Part shown: positions 35,493 through 43,915 of the stretch, piece by piece
Position numbering within the stretch: position 1 is the stretch's first letter
How the letters are laid out: each line of letters starts with the position of its first letter
Source of the DNA: Bacteriovoracaceae bacterium
GTDB taxonomy: Bacteria > Bdellovibrionota > Bacteriovoracia > Bacteriovoracales > Bacteriovoracaceae
NCBI GenBank assembly: GCA_024711325.1
Contig: JANJTC010000005.1
Location: 124,001-188,000, forward strand
Direction of reading: 5' to 3'
Length of the DNA stretch: 64,000 bases
Made by a program: the position numbers and the translations under genes
Notes under the pieces: model-generated
The model's database searches: none
What the model was told of the DNA's origin: nothing
The model's input: only the letters and a program-made list of their open reading frames with translations

Positions 35493-36605
35493 CTATGAGA
35501 TGGTGAGCATTTGATCAAGAGCTTTAAGCGCAAATTTCTTGGTCACATCATCGACTTTAATTACATTGATTGGTTGATTACGTTCAATCGCCCGGAAGCT
35601 TTCCAGAAGCCAGCGAGGGCGAACACGATACATGGTAGTACATAAACATTGATAGGGAGAGAGAGAAGTAATATCCAGATGAGGGTATTGCCGTGCCAGA
35701 CGGTTCACGAGATTAATTTCAGTACCTACAGCAAATTTAGTTCCAGGACTAGCGGCCTTAATTTGATTGATAATATAAGAAGTTGAGCCGGCCAAATCTG
35801 AACCCTGCACTACCTCATAGCTGCATTCAGGGTGAACAATCAGAATTCTTTCCGGATCATTCTTTCTCCATTCAGTGATGTGACTGGCATTAAAACCCTG
35901 GTGAACGGAACAAAAGCCATACCACAGGATGACTTTGGCCTTCTGGATTTGCTCGGGAGTCAGCCCACCAAAACGTTGATGAGGATTGTAGACAACCATT
36001 TCATCCAGTTTAATGCCAAGTTTTGAACAGGTATTACGTCCTAAATGCTGATCCGGGAAGAAAAGTAATTTTTCGCCTTGAGCGAGTCCCCAGGTAATAA
36101 CCTTTTCAGCATTAGATGACGTACAAATCGAACCATCATTTTCTCCGACAAAACTTTTAAGTGCTGCCGTACAATTAATATAAGTGATGGGAACAATTTT
36201 ATCCGAAGTACATTCCGTCATGTACTTCCACGCCACATCTATCTCACGACGATTGGCCATGTCGGCCATGGAACATCCAGCGCGCAAATCAGGCAAAATA
36301 ACTTTTTGATCTTCCCGTGTCAGCATGTCTGCTGTCTCGGCCATGAAGTGAACTCCGCAAAACATGATGAATTCGGCTTCTTTAATCTCAGAAGCTTTGC
36401 GGGCCAACTCTAATGAGTCACCAGTGATATCTGCGAAAGCTATGACATCGTCTTGCTGATAGTGGTGTCCTAGAACCACCACCTTTGAACCTAAGCGCTT
36501 TTTAATTGCCGTCAATTCCTCGAGAACTTTGTCATCGGAGAGTTCAGATTCAGGAATTTCCGGTAGGTGATCTTTGCTGTCTAAATCATCGTATATGTCG
36601 ATCAT
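35493..36605 (-). CDS. nadA: Quinolinate synthase
   Basis: The 370-residue enzyme condenses iminoaspartate with dihydroxyacetone phosphate to quinolinate in de novo NAD synthesis. Family landmarks are LGHHYQQDDVIAFADITGDS, FIMFCGVHFMAETADML (Cys83), NCTAALKS, CTSSNAEKV, FFPDQHLGRNT and YQCLCTTMYRV (Cys320/322), with cysteines suitable for the [4Fe-4S] cluster. The next gene is a cysteine desulfurase. nadB and nadC are not in the window. Confidence 0.96.
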   Translation of the reverse strand: MIDIYDDLDSKDHLPEIPESELSDDKVLEELTAIKKRLGSKVVVLGHHYQQDDVIAFADITGDSLELARKASEIKEAEFIMFCGVHFMAETADMLTREDQKVILPDLRAGCSMADMANRREIDVAWKYMTECTSDKIVPITYINCTAALKSFVGENDGSICTSSNAEKVITWGLAQGEKLLFFPDQHLGRNTCSKLGIKLDEMVVYNPHQRFGGLTPEQIQKAKVILWYGFCSVHQGFNASHITEWRKNDPERILIVHPECSYEVVQGSDLAGSTSYIINQIKAASPGTKFAVGTEINLVNRLARQYPHLDITSLSPYQCLCTTMYRVRPRWLLESFRAIERNQPINVIKVDDVTKKFALKALDQMLTIS

Positions 36606-36670
36606 AATGAACCTTTAAAATTTTTTCTCACACATTACATTTTTGGTTAAAAAGGAGCAAGCTTAGCTGT

Positions 36671-36707
36671 TGCGCGTCGGGCCAAGGATAGTTTATTTGG
36701 CCGCGCA
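36671..36707. promoter_or_regulatory. Compound inverted repeat between nadA and parA
   Basis: GGCCAA (36680-36685) pairs with TTGGCC (36697-36702), and the flanking TGCGC (36671-36675) pairs with GCGCA (36703-36707). A third TTGGCC lies at 36734-36739, just before the parA -35 box. It may be an operator or partition-related site; no direct evidence. Confidence 0.35.
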
Positions 36708-36741
36708 GCAAAAATCTATTTAATTATATTCACTTGGCCCT

Positions 36742-36770
36742 TTGACGAAGTGTGACCATTTCCCTAGACT
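36742..36770 (+). promoter_or_regulatory. Sigma-70-type promoter of parAB
   Basis: The -35 element TTGACG (36742-36747) and -10 element TAGACT (36765-36770) are separated by 17 bp. The parA start codon is about 55 nt downstream of the predicted transcription start. A direct repeat GGACCA flanks the leader. Confidence 0.55.
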
Positions 36771-36830
36771 TTTATTAATAGGACCATTTAAAGGACCACG
36801 ACCACGGACTCTTTTTTAGGAGATAAGGTT

Positions 36831-37607
36831 ATGAAAATTATCACCATTGGTAATAACAAGGGTGGCGTAGGCAAAACTATGCAGTGTTACCAGCTAGTTT
36901 GTCATCTCGCCAACTTAGGCCATCGCGTCCTCGCTATCGATTTAGATTCCCAGGCCAATCTAAGTTCAACCTTAGGGGTGAACATTCAGCGAACTCTGAT
37001 TCCTGAGTGGTTAATCGGGGATGTAACAGCTGACGAAATTCTTTCTGATGCTTCGGGTGAATATGATTTCTACAAGAATATCAAACTCATTGCCAGTTCC
37101 CGTCATATGGCAAATCTTGCAAAACTTTTAATCCTTTCGGAATCAGAAGTTCGTAAAACTGCCGGTCGCAAAGAACGACTAATGAAGATGCGTTTAAAAG
37201 AACTTGCTACTCAGTTTGATTATGTCGTGATTGATACCCCTCCAATGCTTGGAGATGAGCTCATCATGTCTTTAGTTGCTTCCGATCTCATTCTTATTCC
37301 GACCCAAGCTCAGGACTACTCCATTGATGGTTTAGAAGAGCTTATGGATACTTTTGAAATCATCAAAGAAACTGAAAATCCTAGTCTGGAATTTTCCATT
37401 ATTCCTTCCATGGTTAACCCAAGAAGAAAAATTGAAAGACTCCGTCTCGAGGAGCTTAGTCAGTCTTTTAACGTGACTCCGACTATCAGGAACCTGGTAG
37501 ACATGCAGGAATCAGTTGCTCTTAAAAAACCTGTATTCATGTTTAACAACAACTCAAAAGGTAAACATGACTATCAGGCGCTTTGGGATTCTTTAGGTTT
37601 AAATTAA
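36831..37607 (+). CDS. parA: ParA-family chromosome partitioning ATPase
   Basis: The 258-residue ATPase has the deviant Walker A motif NNKGGVGKTM (residues 8-17), Walker A' DLDSQANLSSTLG and Walker B VVIDTPPML. It binds DNA non-specifically when ATP-bound and moves ParB-parS complexes. It is slightly shorter than plasmid ParA and lacks the N-terminal HTH, as chromosomal Soj-type proteins do. parB follows after 32 bp. No gid/mnm or rnpA genes are adjacent, so this locus is not in the usual oriC context within the window. Confidence 0.9.
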   Translation: MKIITIGNNKGGVGKTMQCYQLVCHLANLGHRVLAIDLDSQANLSSTLGVNIQRTLIPEWLIGDVTADEILSDASGEYDFYKNIKLIASSRHMANLAKLLILSESEVRKTAGRKERLMKMRLKELATQFDYVVIDTPPMLGDELIMSLVASDLILIPTQAQDYSIDGLEELMDTFEIIKETENPSLEFSIIPSMVNPRRKIERLRLEELSQSFNVTPTIRNLVDMQESVALKKPVFMFNNNSKGKHDYQALWDSLGLN

Positions 37608-37639
37608 TTAGAACTCATATAGACGTTTAAGGAGAGGCC

Positions 37640-38473
37640 ATGGCCAAGGAATTTTCCGCACGTGTTTCGAAACGTGAGCGCAAAGTGACTGACATTACTG
37701 TTGGGATTGATGAAAAAATCCTGAGAGCTAACGATCAAAAGCTTCTACGTGGAGCTCAGTTAGCTACTATCGCTCTTAATACAATTGTAGTTCGTGATCA
37801 GGTTAGAACTAAGTTCAATGATGAGTCACTTCGTGAGCTTGGCGAAAACATCAAGGTCAATGGTCTTATTCAGCCATTGGTTATTCACCGTGAAGGCAAT
37901 AAATTTGTTTTGATTTGTGGTGAAAGACGTTTCCGCGCAATGACATTGATTGGCATGGAAGAAGCTCCTTGTTTTATTCTTGAGAATAAGACCAAGGAAG
38001 AGTTAATGGCCATTCAGTTCTCCGAGAACCAGGCCCGTGAAGACCTTCACTATATTGATCAGGCCGATTCCATCTATGGCTATCAAAAATTAACAGGTAC
38101 TTCTGAAAGAAAAATTACTGCAGCACTGGGTATTTCTAAATCAGAAGTTCATCGTTGCCTGATGATTGCAAAACTTCCAAGAGACATTAAAGAAGCTGCA
38201 AAAACGTTCAACACTGAGAAGTATGTTCTTCTTGAATGGAATGAACTTCCTAAGAATGAATTTAAAGAAGAAATCAAGGGCCGGATTCTCTCTGGCGACA
38301 TTACGAAACGTCTTCAGCTTAGCCGCCTGATTTCTCAGTTAAAAATTGAGAAGCCTAAGAAGAAGAAGAAAGATGATTCGGTTGAGAAATTAATGAAGGT
38401 TTTAAAGACCCAAATGAAAGATCCCAAGCTTCAGGCCCGTGCTAAGGCCTTAATGGCAGAACTTATTAACTAA
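37640..38473 (+). CDS. parB: ParB/Spo0J-family partition protein
   Basis: This 277-residue protein has the ParB N-terminal CTPase fold with LGENIKVNGLIQPLVIHR and box II CGERRFRAMTLIG (about residues 93-105), then ENQAREDLHYIDQA and a helix-turn-helix (KITAALGISKSEVHRCLMIA). A Lys-rich linker (KPKKKKKDD) precedes a short C-terminal dimerisation segment. It loads on parS sites and partners ParA. A 10-bp palindrome GTTTCGAAAC lies within its first codons (37664-37673). A strong terminator follows the stop. Confidence 0.9.
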   Translation: MAKEFSARVSKRERKVTDITVGIDEKILRANDQKLLRGAQLATIALNTIVVRDQVRTKFNDESLRELGENIKVNGLIQPLVIHREGNKFVLICGERRFRAMTLIGMEEAPCFILENKTKEELMAIQFSENQAREDLHYIDQADSIYGYQKLTGTSERKITAALGISKSEVHRCLMIAKLPRDIKEAAKTFNTEKYVLLEWNELPKNEFKEEIKGRILSGDITKRLQLSRLISQLKIEKPKKKKKDDSVEKLMKVLKTQMKDPKLQARAKALMAELIN

Positions 38474-38479
38474 ATGACA

Positions 38480-38507
38480 AAGGGTCTCTTCGGGGACCCT
38501 TTTTTTG
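38480..38507 (+). terminator. Rho-independent terminator after parB
   Basis: The hairpin has the stem AAGGGTCTC/GGGACCCTT (one T-G pair) closed by a TTCG tetraloop and followed by a run of T. It ends the parAB operon. Confidence 0.88.
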
Positions 38508-38600
38508 GCATCTCCTTTGCTCTTATATTAAGTACAAGAGGAACTAACCTTAATTGAAGATTGGAATTTCGAGGGGTTAGGGAATCAGAGGGGAAATAAA

Positions 38601-39482
38601 ATGTTTAATATTTGGTCACAAAAACTTCAGTATCCAAGCTTTAGACACTTTGTCGTTTTAGCTTTGATCATTGTTGCAGCAAAGGCTGAGGGGCAAGTTA
38701 CCCCTAAGGTTTCATTATCCCGTGAACCTGCGAGTTATATTCCTGATGATGATGTCATTGTAAAACCAGTCGATAATCAGCTTTCATTTTATCAGCAATA
38801 TGTGGCATCAGATAAAAGTCGTGACGTGATAAATTCTCGAAACCAGATAAAAATCTGGAACGACAATCAGGCGTTCGCTGATCAGTATGGTATGGATTCC
38901 ACTTTGACTGGTTCTTCTTACTTTGTACCAACGGCCGAAGAAAAATTTGAATACTTTAAAGATAAATATATGCGCTACCTTCGTCGTAAAGGCGAGCAAC
39001 CGTTAAAAGATGCTCCAAAGAGCTGGTACCAGGATTATCGTGCGTCTAATGAAGTGGATACCATCGATGAAATGGAGTCCCGTTTCAAAAATACTTCAGA
39101 TAAAAGTCTTTCCGGTAAAGATCTGCCGGATTCACTTAGACAAAAAGAAGTAAGTCTGTGGAAAAAGACCAAATTTATTTTCCAACCCCGCCTAGATCAG
39201 GGTCTGGTCATTATTGGGATTAAAGGTCCAGTTGCTTATGCCCGTGCCTGGGTAGGGGCCAATGGCGAAACTGAGGTAAACGTTCAACACAGCATTGATT
39301 CAATCGGATTTCGTTTAATGTACAACTATTATGCTCATACCGGACGCTACTTTACTTCCCTTGATCAGCGCTTGGCGGATAATCTCTATGCTCGAGTGAC
39401 AAGTATCAAGAATCCCGAAGTGGCCAAAGGTGAAGTTGAGCAGGATAATACCATAATGCTGCTATACGCAAAACAGTTCTAA
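38601..39482 (+). CDS. Exported protein of unknown function
   Basis: The 293-residue product has a signal peptide with a long basic n-region (about residues 1-34, hydrophobic core VVLALIIVAAKA). The C-terminal half ends in beta-rich sequence (VIIGIKGPVAYARAWVGANG, GFRLMYNYYAHTGRYF, TIMLLYAKQF), suggesting outer-membrane or periplasmic location. No family recognised. It stands alone between the parB terminator and gdhA. Confidence 0.6.
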   Translation: MFNIWSQKLQYPSFRHFVVLALIIVAAKAEGQVTPKVSLSREPASYIPDDDVIVKPVDNQLSFYQQYVASDKSRDVINSRNQIKIWNDNQAFADQYGMDSTLTGSSYFVPTAEEKFEYFKDKYMRYLRRKGEQPLKDAPKSWYQDYRASNEVDTIDEMESRFKNTSDKSLSGKDLPDSLRQKEVSLWKKTKFIFQPRLDQGLVIIGIKGPVAYARAWVGANGETEVNVQHSIDSIGFRLMYNYYAHTGRYFTSLDQRLADNLYARVTSIKNPEVAKGEVEQDNTIMLLYAKQF

Positions 39483-39557
39483 CCGCAATTTCTCTAGCCG
39501 ACAAATGCCTCCGAGAGTAGACTAGGGCCACAAATTTAACCCTAAATTGGAGTTGTC

Positions 39558-40817
39558 ATGAGTCTCTTCGAGTCTCCATTTTTCCAAGATGCGTTTTCTC
39601 AACTTGAATCTGCCGGAACCACGATGAAGATGGATCCAAACGTTCTTGAGCGTTTGAAATATCCTAAACGTGCTCTTCAGGTTTCTGTTCCCGTTCGTCT
39701 CGACGATGGTACCGTCAAAGTTTTTGAAGGTTACCGCGTTCAGCACAACATGACCTTAGGCCCCGGCAAAGGTGGAGTTCGTTTCCACCCACACGTTTCA
39801 TTATCCGAGACAGCCGCCCTTGCCATGTTGATGACTTTTAAGTGCGCCCTGGTTGGTCTACCACTTGGTGGGGCCAAAGGTGGAATTAAAGTCGATCCGA
39901 ATGATCTTTCACGAGCAGAGCTTCAGGCCCTTACTCGTCGTTACACAACAGAAATTTCTATGATCATTGGTCCGGATAAAGATATTCCGGCGCCTGATAT
40001 CGGTACTGATGGCCAGACTATGGCCTGGATGATGGATACCTACTCTCAGCTCAAAGGTTACGCCATTCCAGGTGTGGTAACTGGTAAGCCAATTGCCATT
40101 GGTGGATCTTTAGGCCGTGCGGAATCAACCGGTAAAGGTGTGGTCTTCTGTATTAATTTTGCCTATGAAAAACTTAATAAAACAGTGGGCTCTACAACTA
40201 CTGTAGCGATCCACGGTTTTGGTAAAGTGGGTATGCCTGCCGCTCATGATCTTCATGCACAAGGTGCTAAGATTGTGGCCATTTCAGATGTTTCAGGTGC
40301 GATCTACAATAAAGATGGTCTAAACATTCCTCAATGTGTTGAGTGGGTAAAGAACCGTCAGTATCTTCGTGATATGCCGGGAGCAGAGCATATCTCAAAC
40401 GAAGAGTTACTTGAGCTTGATGTGGATATCCTGATTCCTGCTGCAATTGATGGTGTTATCACCAAGGATAACGCTCCTAAAGTGAGAGCTCGGCTTATTG
40501 CTGAAGGGGCCAACGGACCTCTAACTCATGAAGCTGTTGACATGATTACGGCCAACGGTGGCCTGATTATTCCAGACATTCTTTGTAATGCTGGTGGTGT
40601 TATTGTTTCCTACTTTGAGTGGGTACAAGGCCTTCAAATGTTCTTCTGGGATCTTGATACCGTTAATAAAAAACTCCATGACATCATGAAGCAAGCCTTT
40701 GATAAGGTTTGGAAAAATGCTGATGTGTACAAAGTGAATATGAAGCAAGCGGCTTTTATTACTTCACTTAAGAACATCGAAGCTGCCATGAGACTTCGTG
40801 GAATGTGGCCAGGCTAA
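39558..40817 (+). CDS. gdhA: Glutamate dehydrogenase
   Basis: The 419-residue protein is a hexameric-type Glu/Leu/Phe/Val dehydrogenase interconverting glutamate and 2-oxoglutarate. Visible motifs are GPGKGGVRFHPHVSLSE, the catalytic lysine region LPLGGAKGGIKVDP, PAPDIGTDGQTMAWMMD, the dinucleotide-binding VAIHGFGKVGMPAAHDL and the C-terminal ISYFEW-like VSYFEWVQGLQ. The length fits the short bacterial/archaeal GDH group rather than the 1600-residue form. A long hairpin follows the gene. Confidence 0.94.
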   Translation: MSLFESPFFQDAFSQLESAGTTMKMDPNVLERLKYPKRALQVSVPVRLDDGTVKVFEGYRVQHNMTLGPGKGGVRFHPHVSLSETAALAMLMTFKCALVGLPLGGAKGGIKVDPNDLSRAELQALTRRYTTEISMIIGPDKDIPAPDIGTDGQTMAWMMDTYSQLKGYAIPGVVTGKPIAIGGSLGRAESTGKGVVFCINFAYEKLNKTVGSTTTVAIHGFGKVGMPAAHDLHAQGAKIVAISDVSGAIYNKDGLNIPQCVEWVKNRQYLRDMPGAEHISNEELLELDVDILIPAAIDGVITKDNAPKVRARLIAEGANGPLTHEAVDMITANGGLIIPDILCNAGGVIVSYFEWVQGLQMFFWDLDTVNKKLHDIMKQAFDKVWKNADVYKVNMKQAAFITSLKNIEAAMRLRGMWPG

Positions 40818-40834
40818 TAAGTTATTCTCTTCTC

Positions 40835-40869
40835 TAGGTCTCTTATCTATTAATTAGATAAGAGACCTA
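40835..40869 (+). terminator. Perfect 15-bp hairpin after gdhA
   Basis: Arms 40835-40849 and 40855-40869 are perfect complements around a 5-nt loop, 18 bp after the gdhA stop. No immediate U-run, so termination may be Rho-assisted or the hairpin may protect the mRNA 3' end. Confidence 0.6.
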
Positions 40870-40916
40870 TGTTCTTTCGATTTCCAAGATAGTTTTTTTT
40901 AGCTTACTTTACGCTC

Positions 40917-41327
40917 ATGAAAACCTTCCTCTTGATCGTTCTCCTCTTCACCACTAACGCTTTTGCCTTCGAACCTTGTTCTTATCCGGATACCTGGAAC
41001 TTTTTTGAAGACCTTAAGGCCCAGAGTAAAACAGCGACAGCAATTTCTAAAAACCCAAAAAAGTTCCGCTTCATTGAGAAGCAGATGATTCATTTAACTG
41101 TAACTCTTCAAGACTGGTTAAGCGGAAGCTCTAAGGCGGAGGCTTTGGAAATATTTACTGAAGGTTCTAGTGATGGTGAAATTCAGTATTTTGATTTTAA
41201 TGGCAGACGGATTGCCCTGGTCCGTTATTGGCCCGGCGATAATGAGTTCGGTGCTTTCTTTGAAATGAAGAACAGCGCTTTTCAGCTTCTGGCCGAAATC
41301 CGTGACAGTGATATCGTCTGCCTTTAG
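40917..41327 (+). CDS. Small secreted protein, paralog of 41904-42338
   Basis: The 136-residue product has a signal peptide ending TTNAFA and two cysteines in the mature part (CSYPD, DIVC). It shares its layout with the product of 41904: near-identical signal peptide, a central helix (VTLQDWLSGSSKAEAL) and the C-terminal PGDNEFGAFFEMKN ... EIRDSDIVC. Function unknown; a duplicated pair of small periplasmic proteins. Confidence 0.65.
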   Translation: MKTFLLIVLLFTTNAFAFEPCSYPDTWNFFEDLKAQSKTATAISKNPKKFRFIEKQMIHLTVTLQDWLSGSSKAEALEIFTEGSSDGEIQYFDFNGRRIALVRYWPGDNEFGAFFEMKNSAFQLLAEIRDSDIVCL

Positions 41328-41336
41328 AATGGTAGA

Positions 41337-41825
41337 ATGATCTTAGCCTTTATCTTGTTTCCTTTATTCTCGTATGCTCACATTATTCAGGATGATGTAT
41401 CTATCACTGATAAAACCCGCTATGCACTTCACACAGTCTGTTCAAAACTTGTGGCCCATGAATCGCCTCTCATCGAGATAGTTTCTGGAACTGAACTCGA
41501 TTGTATGGGAAAAAAAGTGTCCGTGGGAAAATTCTGCGAAAAAGAAACGGCAGCTGATCCTTATTATCTTCGCGCTTACATTGATAAGGAGAAGAAAGAA
41601 GTCATTTGTGTATCGGGGAAAAAAGTTCTGTTTAAGTACCTCTGTGTAAAGTTAAGCGACAAGATTTTGTGTTCCCAAGAGGCCCAGAAAAGTTGTCAGC
41701 ATATTCAGGATAAACTGGCCAAGCGCCTGGACATGGTTCATTCCTCTTTCATCAAGAACGAAAAAGGTATTAAGCAGTTAAATTGTTTTTTTGAATCACT
41801 ACCCTTAGCTGAAAAATCTATTTAA
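41337..41825 (+). CDS. Secreted cysteine-containing protein, unknown function
   Basis: The 162-residue protein has a signal peptide (MILAFILFPLFSYA) and about eight cysteines in the mature part, suggesting disulfides. It lies between the two small secreted paralogs and starts 9 bp after the first, so it is probably cotranscribed with it. No family recognised. Confidence 0.6.
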   Translation: MILAFILFPLFSYAHIIQDDVSITDKTRYALHTVCSKLVAHESPLIEIVSGTELDCMGKKVSVGKFCEKETAADPYYLRAYIDKEKKEVICVSGKKVLFKYLCVKLSDKILCSQEAQKSCQHIQDKLAKRLDMVHSSFIKNEKGIKQLNCFFESLPLAEKSI

Positions 41826-41903
41826 CCATCATACTTTTTTTAGATTAGTCACCTTCCAACAACTGTCATAATTTGGCTCAACTTTATTTTAAGGAGAGTT
41901 ACT

Positions 41904-42338
41904 ATGAAATCATTTTTAATTGCCGCATTACTTGTAACAACCAACGCTTTTGCCATTAATCTCTGTGACTATCAGGATGTGGCCGAACTTCAACAAGACT
42001 TATATCAGGCCAATATACATTCTTATAAGACTTCCACTCACAAAACCGGTTTTACTGATAATGAGAAAAAAATCATTCATGCAACGATCCTTTTACAGAG
42101 TTGGCAGAGTGATTATACCCAGACAGCAGCTTTGAATGCTTTCCTGGATATGTGGGAGGGACGAGTAGGATCTTTAGCGGGAACTTTAGAATACTACATT
42201 ATAGGTGGTCAAAAGATTGTACATGCTCAGTACTTTCCCGGTGATAATGAGTATGGTGCTTTCTGGATACTTAAGAAGAAGGGCCCTGAGTTATTGGTGG
42301 TTATTGAAGATAGTGAAGTTTATTGTAAAAAACAGTAA
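41904..42338 (+). CDS. Small secreted protein, paralog of 40917-41327
   Basis: The 144-residue product has a signal peptide ending TTNAFA. Like its paralog it has an early cysteine (LCDYQD), a central helix (ATILLQSWQSDYTQTAAL) and the C-terminal FPGDNEYGAFWILKK ... IEDSEVYC. An AAGGAGAG ribosome binding site is well placed. Function unknown. Confidence 0.65.
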   Translation: MKSFLIAALLVTTNAFAINLCDYQDVAELQQDLYQANIHSYKTSTHKTGFTDNEKKIIHATILLQSWQSDYTQTAALNAFLDMWEGRVGSLAGTLEYYIIGGQKIVHAQYFPGDNEYGAFWILKKKGPELLVVIEDSEVYCKKQ

Positions 42339-42434
42339 TTAATTTAGAACCCTGCAAAAGTCGTCAAAAAATTCAATCCCTTAACATTCTCCAGAGTGGC
42401 ATGCAAATCGCAGAAGCCACTTCAGGAGGTGTTC

Positions 42435-42971
42435 ATGGAAACCCAATTACAAACTTGTTACTTCACAAAAAAAGGCCCCTCATTAGTGACGCTTTTTGGT
42501 TATGCCACTAAGAGTGTGCCAGGACTTGAAATCAATGGCCTTGGAAAATATGGAAAGGCGATAAAAGAGAAAATTATCTTCGTCACTCGCACCCGCTCTT
42601 TGCAAATTCCGCTTAAAAGATTTGTCCTAAATGTTGAGATCAGTGATGACCTGGGTGACCTGGAAAGTTCCTCTGTTAAATGGCTGGAGTACCCCTTGCT
42701 GCTTCATTATTGGTATCTGGCAGGTCTTCTCCCCATAACTAAACTGGATAATTGTCTTGCCGTGGGTTCTCTCACTCCTAGTGGAATTGTAGAGGAACCA
42801 CTCAATGATCTGGTGATGAAATTGTGTGAGGAGTTTGAACTTCACTTAATTGCATCAACCGGTGGAATGAATAGTCCACTGGGTGTGATAGATGGCAAGG
42901 ATCTGTTCGGAGCTGTGACTCAGCTGGATTTTAGATGGAGAGAGTCTGTGCCAGCTTCTGGTATTGGATAA
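42435..42971 (+). CDS. Stand-alone ChlI/ComM N-terminal-like domain
   Basis: The 178-residue product is placed at the ATG 42435 because a perfect AGGAGGT lies 4 nt upstream; an upstream ATG at 42396 lacks this. The sequence follows the N-terminal domain of ComM/Mg-chelatase-like proteins (subunit ChlI, a Lon-protease-like fold): TLFGYATKSVPGLEINGLGK, KEKIIFVTRTRSLQIPLKR-F-LNVE and NCLAVGSLTPSGIVEEPL. The AAA+ ATPase and C-terminal domains of ComM are missing. The gene ends inside the 3' end of the opposite pfkA (41-bp overlap). Confidence 0.6.
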   Translation: METQLQTCYFTKKGPSLVTLFGYATKSVPGLEINGLGKYGKAIKEKIIFVTRTRSLQIPLKRFVLNVEISDDLGDLESSSVKWLEYPLLLHYWYLAGLLPITKLDNCLAVGSLTPSGIVEEPLNDLVMKLCEEFELHLIASTGGMNSPLGVIDGKDLFGAVTQLDFRWRESVPASGIG

Positions 42972-43905
42972 AGTTATGGTCTTCTTTAGTCGTACAGTTC
43001 GCCATATCGGTTAATACGACCTTGCCATGCTGAACTACGGTGACTGAAGGATACTTATCGGCAATCAGGCATTCGACTGCCATATTTCCCATTTGAGAAG
43101 CGATAAAGCGGTCATCCGCATTAGGGGAGCCGCCTCGCTGAATATGGCCCAATATCGCGACGTGAGCATCCAGATGATAAAGGTCTTTCAGGACATGTTG
43201 AATTTCATAACTGCGGCCAGCTACCGGACCTTCAGCTACAATAATGATGGAAGATTCTTTGCCGCGAGCAATCCCACGTTGAATATCATCGGCCAACTTT
43301 TGATGATTCACTTTCTCATGGGGCAACAGAATATTTTCGGCACCTGTGCAAACCCCAACCTTAAGAGCAATCGCCGAAGAATTTCGTCCCATGACTTCAA
43401 CTAAGAAAGTTCTGGCGTGGGAGTGGGCAGTATCACGAATTCTATCAACTGCTTCAATGGCAGTTTGAACGGCAGTATCAAAACCAATGGTATATTCAGT
43501 GTTAGAGATGTCGTTATCAATCGTTCCGGGAATACCCATGACTGGAAAGTTGTGCTCATTCCAAAGCGCCATTGCCCCGTTAAAAGAACCGTCTCCACCA
43601 ATAACGATTAAAGCCTGGATGCCTTGTGCTTTAAGAATATCCACAGCTTTTTTTCTAAATTCAGGTTTAATAAATTCTGGAGAGCGGGAAGTCTGAAGTA
43701 TCGTTCCTCCACGCTGAATGATATTTCCTACGCTCGAGAGGTTCATACTCTGGAATTCTCCACGAAGAAGTCCGGCATAACCACGCTTAATACCTGTGAC
43801 CTGAATGCCATGAAAAATCGCAGATCTGACAATGGCACGTATAGCACAATTCATCCCGGGAGAATCACCGCCAGAGCAAAGTAAACCTATGTGAGTAAAA
43901 GCCAT
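42931..43905 (-). CDS. pfkA: 6-phosphofructokinase
   Basis: The 324-residue glycolytic enzyme phosphorylates fructose-6-phosphate. Conserved motifs are LLCSGGDSPGMNCAIR, VIGGDGSFNGA, GIPGTIDNDI (catalytic Asp), EVMGRNSSAIAL and LGHIQRGGSPNADDR. The GGDG glycine indicates the ATP-dependent rather than the pyrophosphate-dependent type. It is last in the rplU-obg-gpmI block, 10 bp after gpmI. Confidence 0.95.
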   Translation of the reverse strand: MAFTHIGLLCSGGDSPGMNCAIRAIVRSAIFHGIQVTGIKRGYAGLLRGEFQSMNLSSVGNIIQRGGTILQTSRSPEFIKPEFRKKAVDILKAQGIQALIVIGGDGSFNGAMALWNEHNFPVMGIPGTIDNDISNTEYTIGFDTAVQTAIEAVDRIRDTAHSHARTFLVEVMGRNSSAIALKVGVCTGAENILLPHEKVNHQKLADDIQRGIARGKESSIIIVAEGPVAGRSYEIQHVLKDLYHLDAHVAILGHIQRGGSPNADDRFIASQMGNMAVECLIADKYPSVTVVQHGKVVLTDMANCTTKEDHNFIQYQKLAQTLSI

Positions 43906-43915
43906 AATAAATCCT

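Noticed and set aside
38474..38600. Possible small gene between parB and the exported protein
   Set aside because: Only a terminator and leader are present; no frame with a ribosome binding site.
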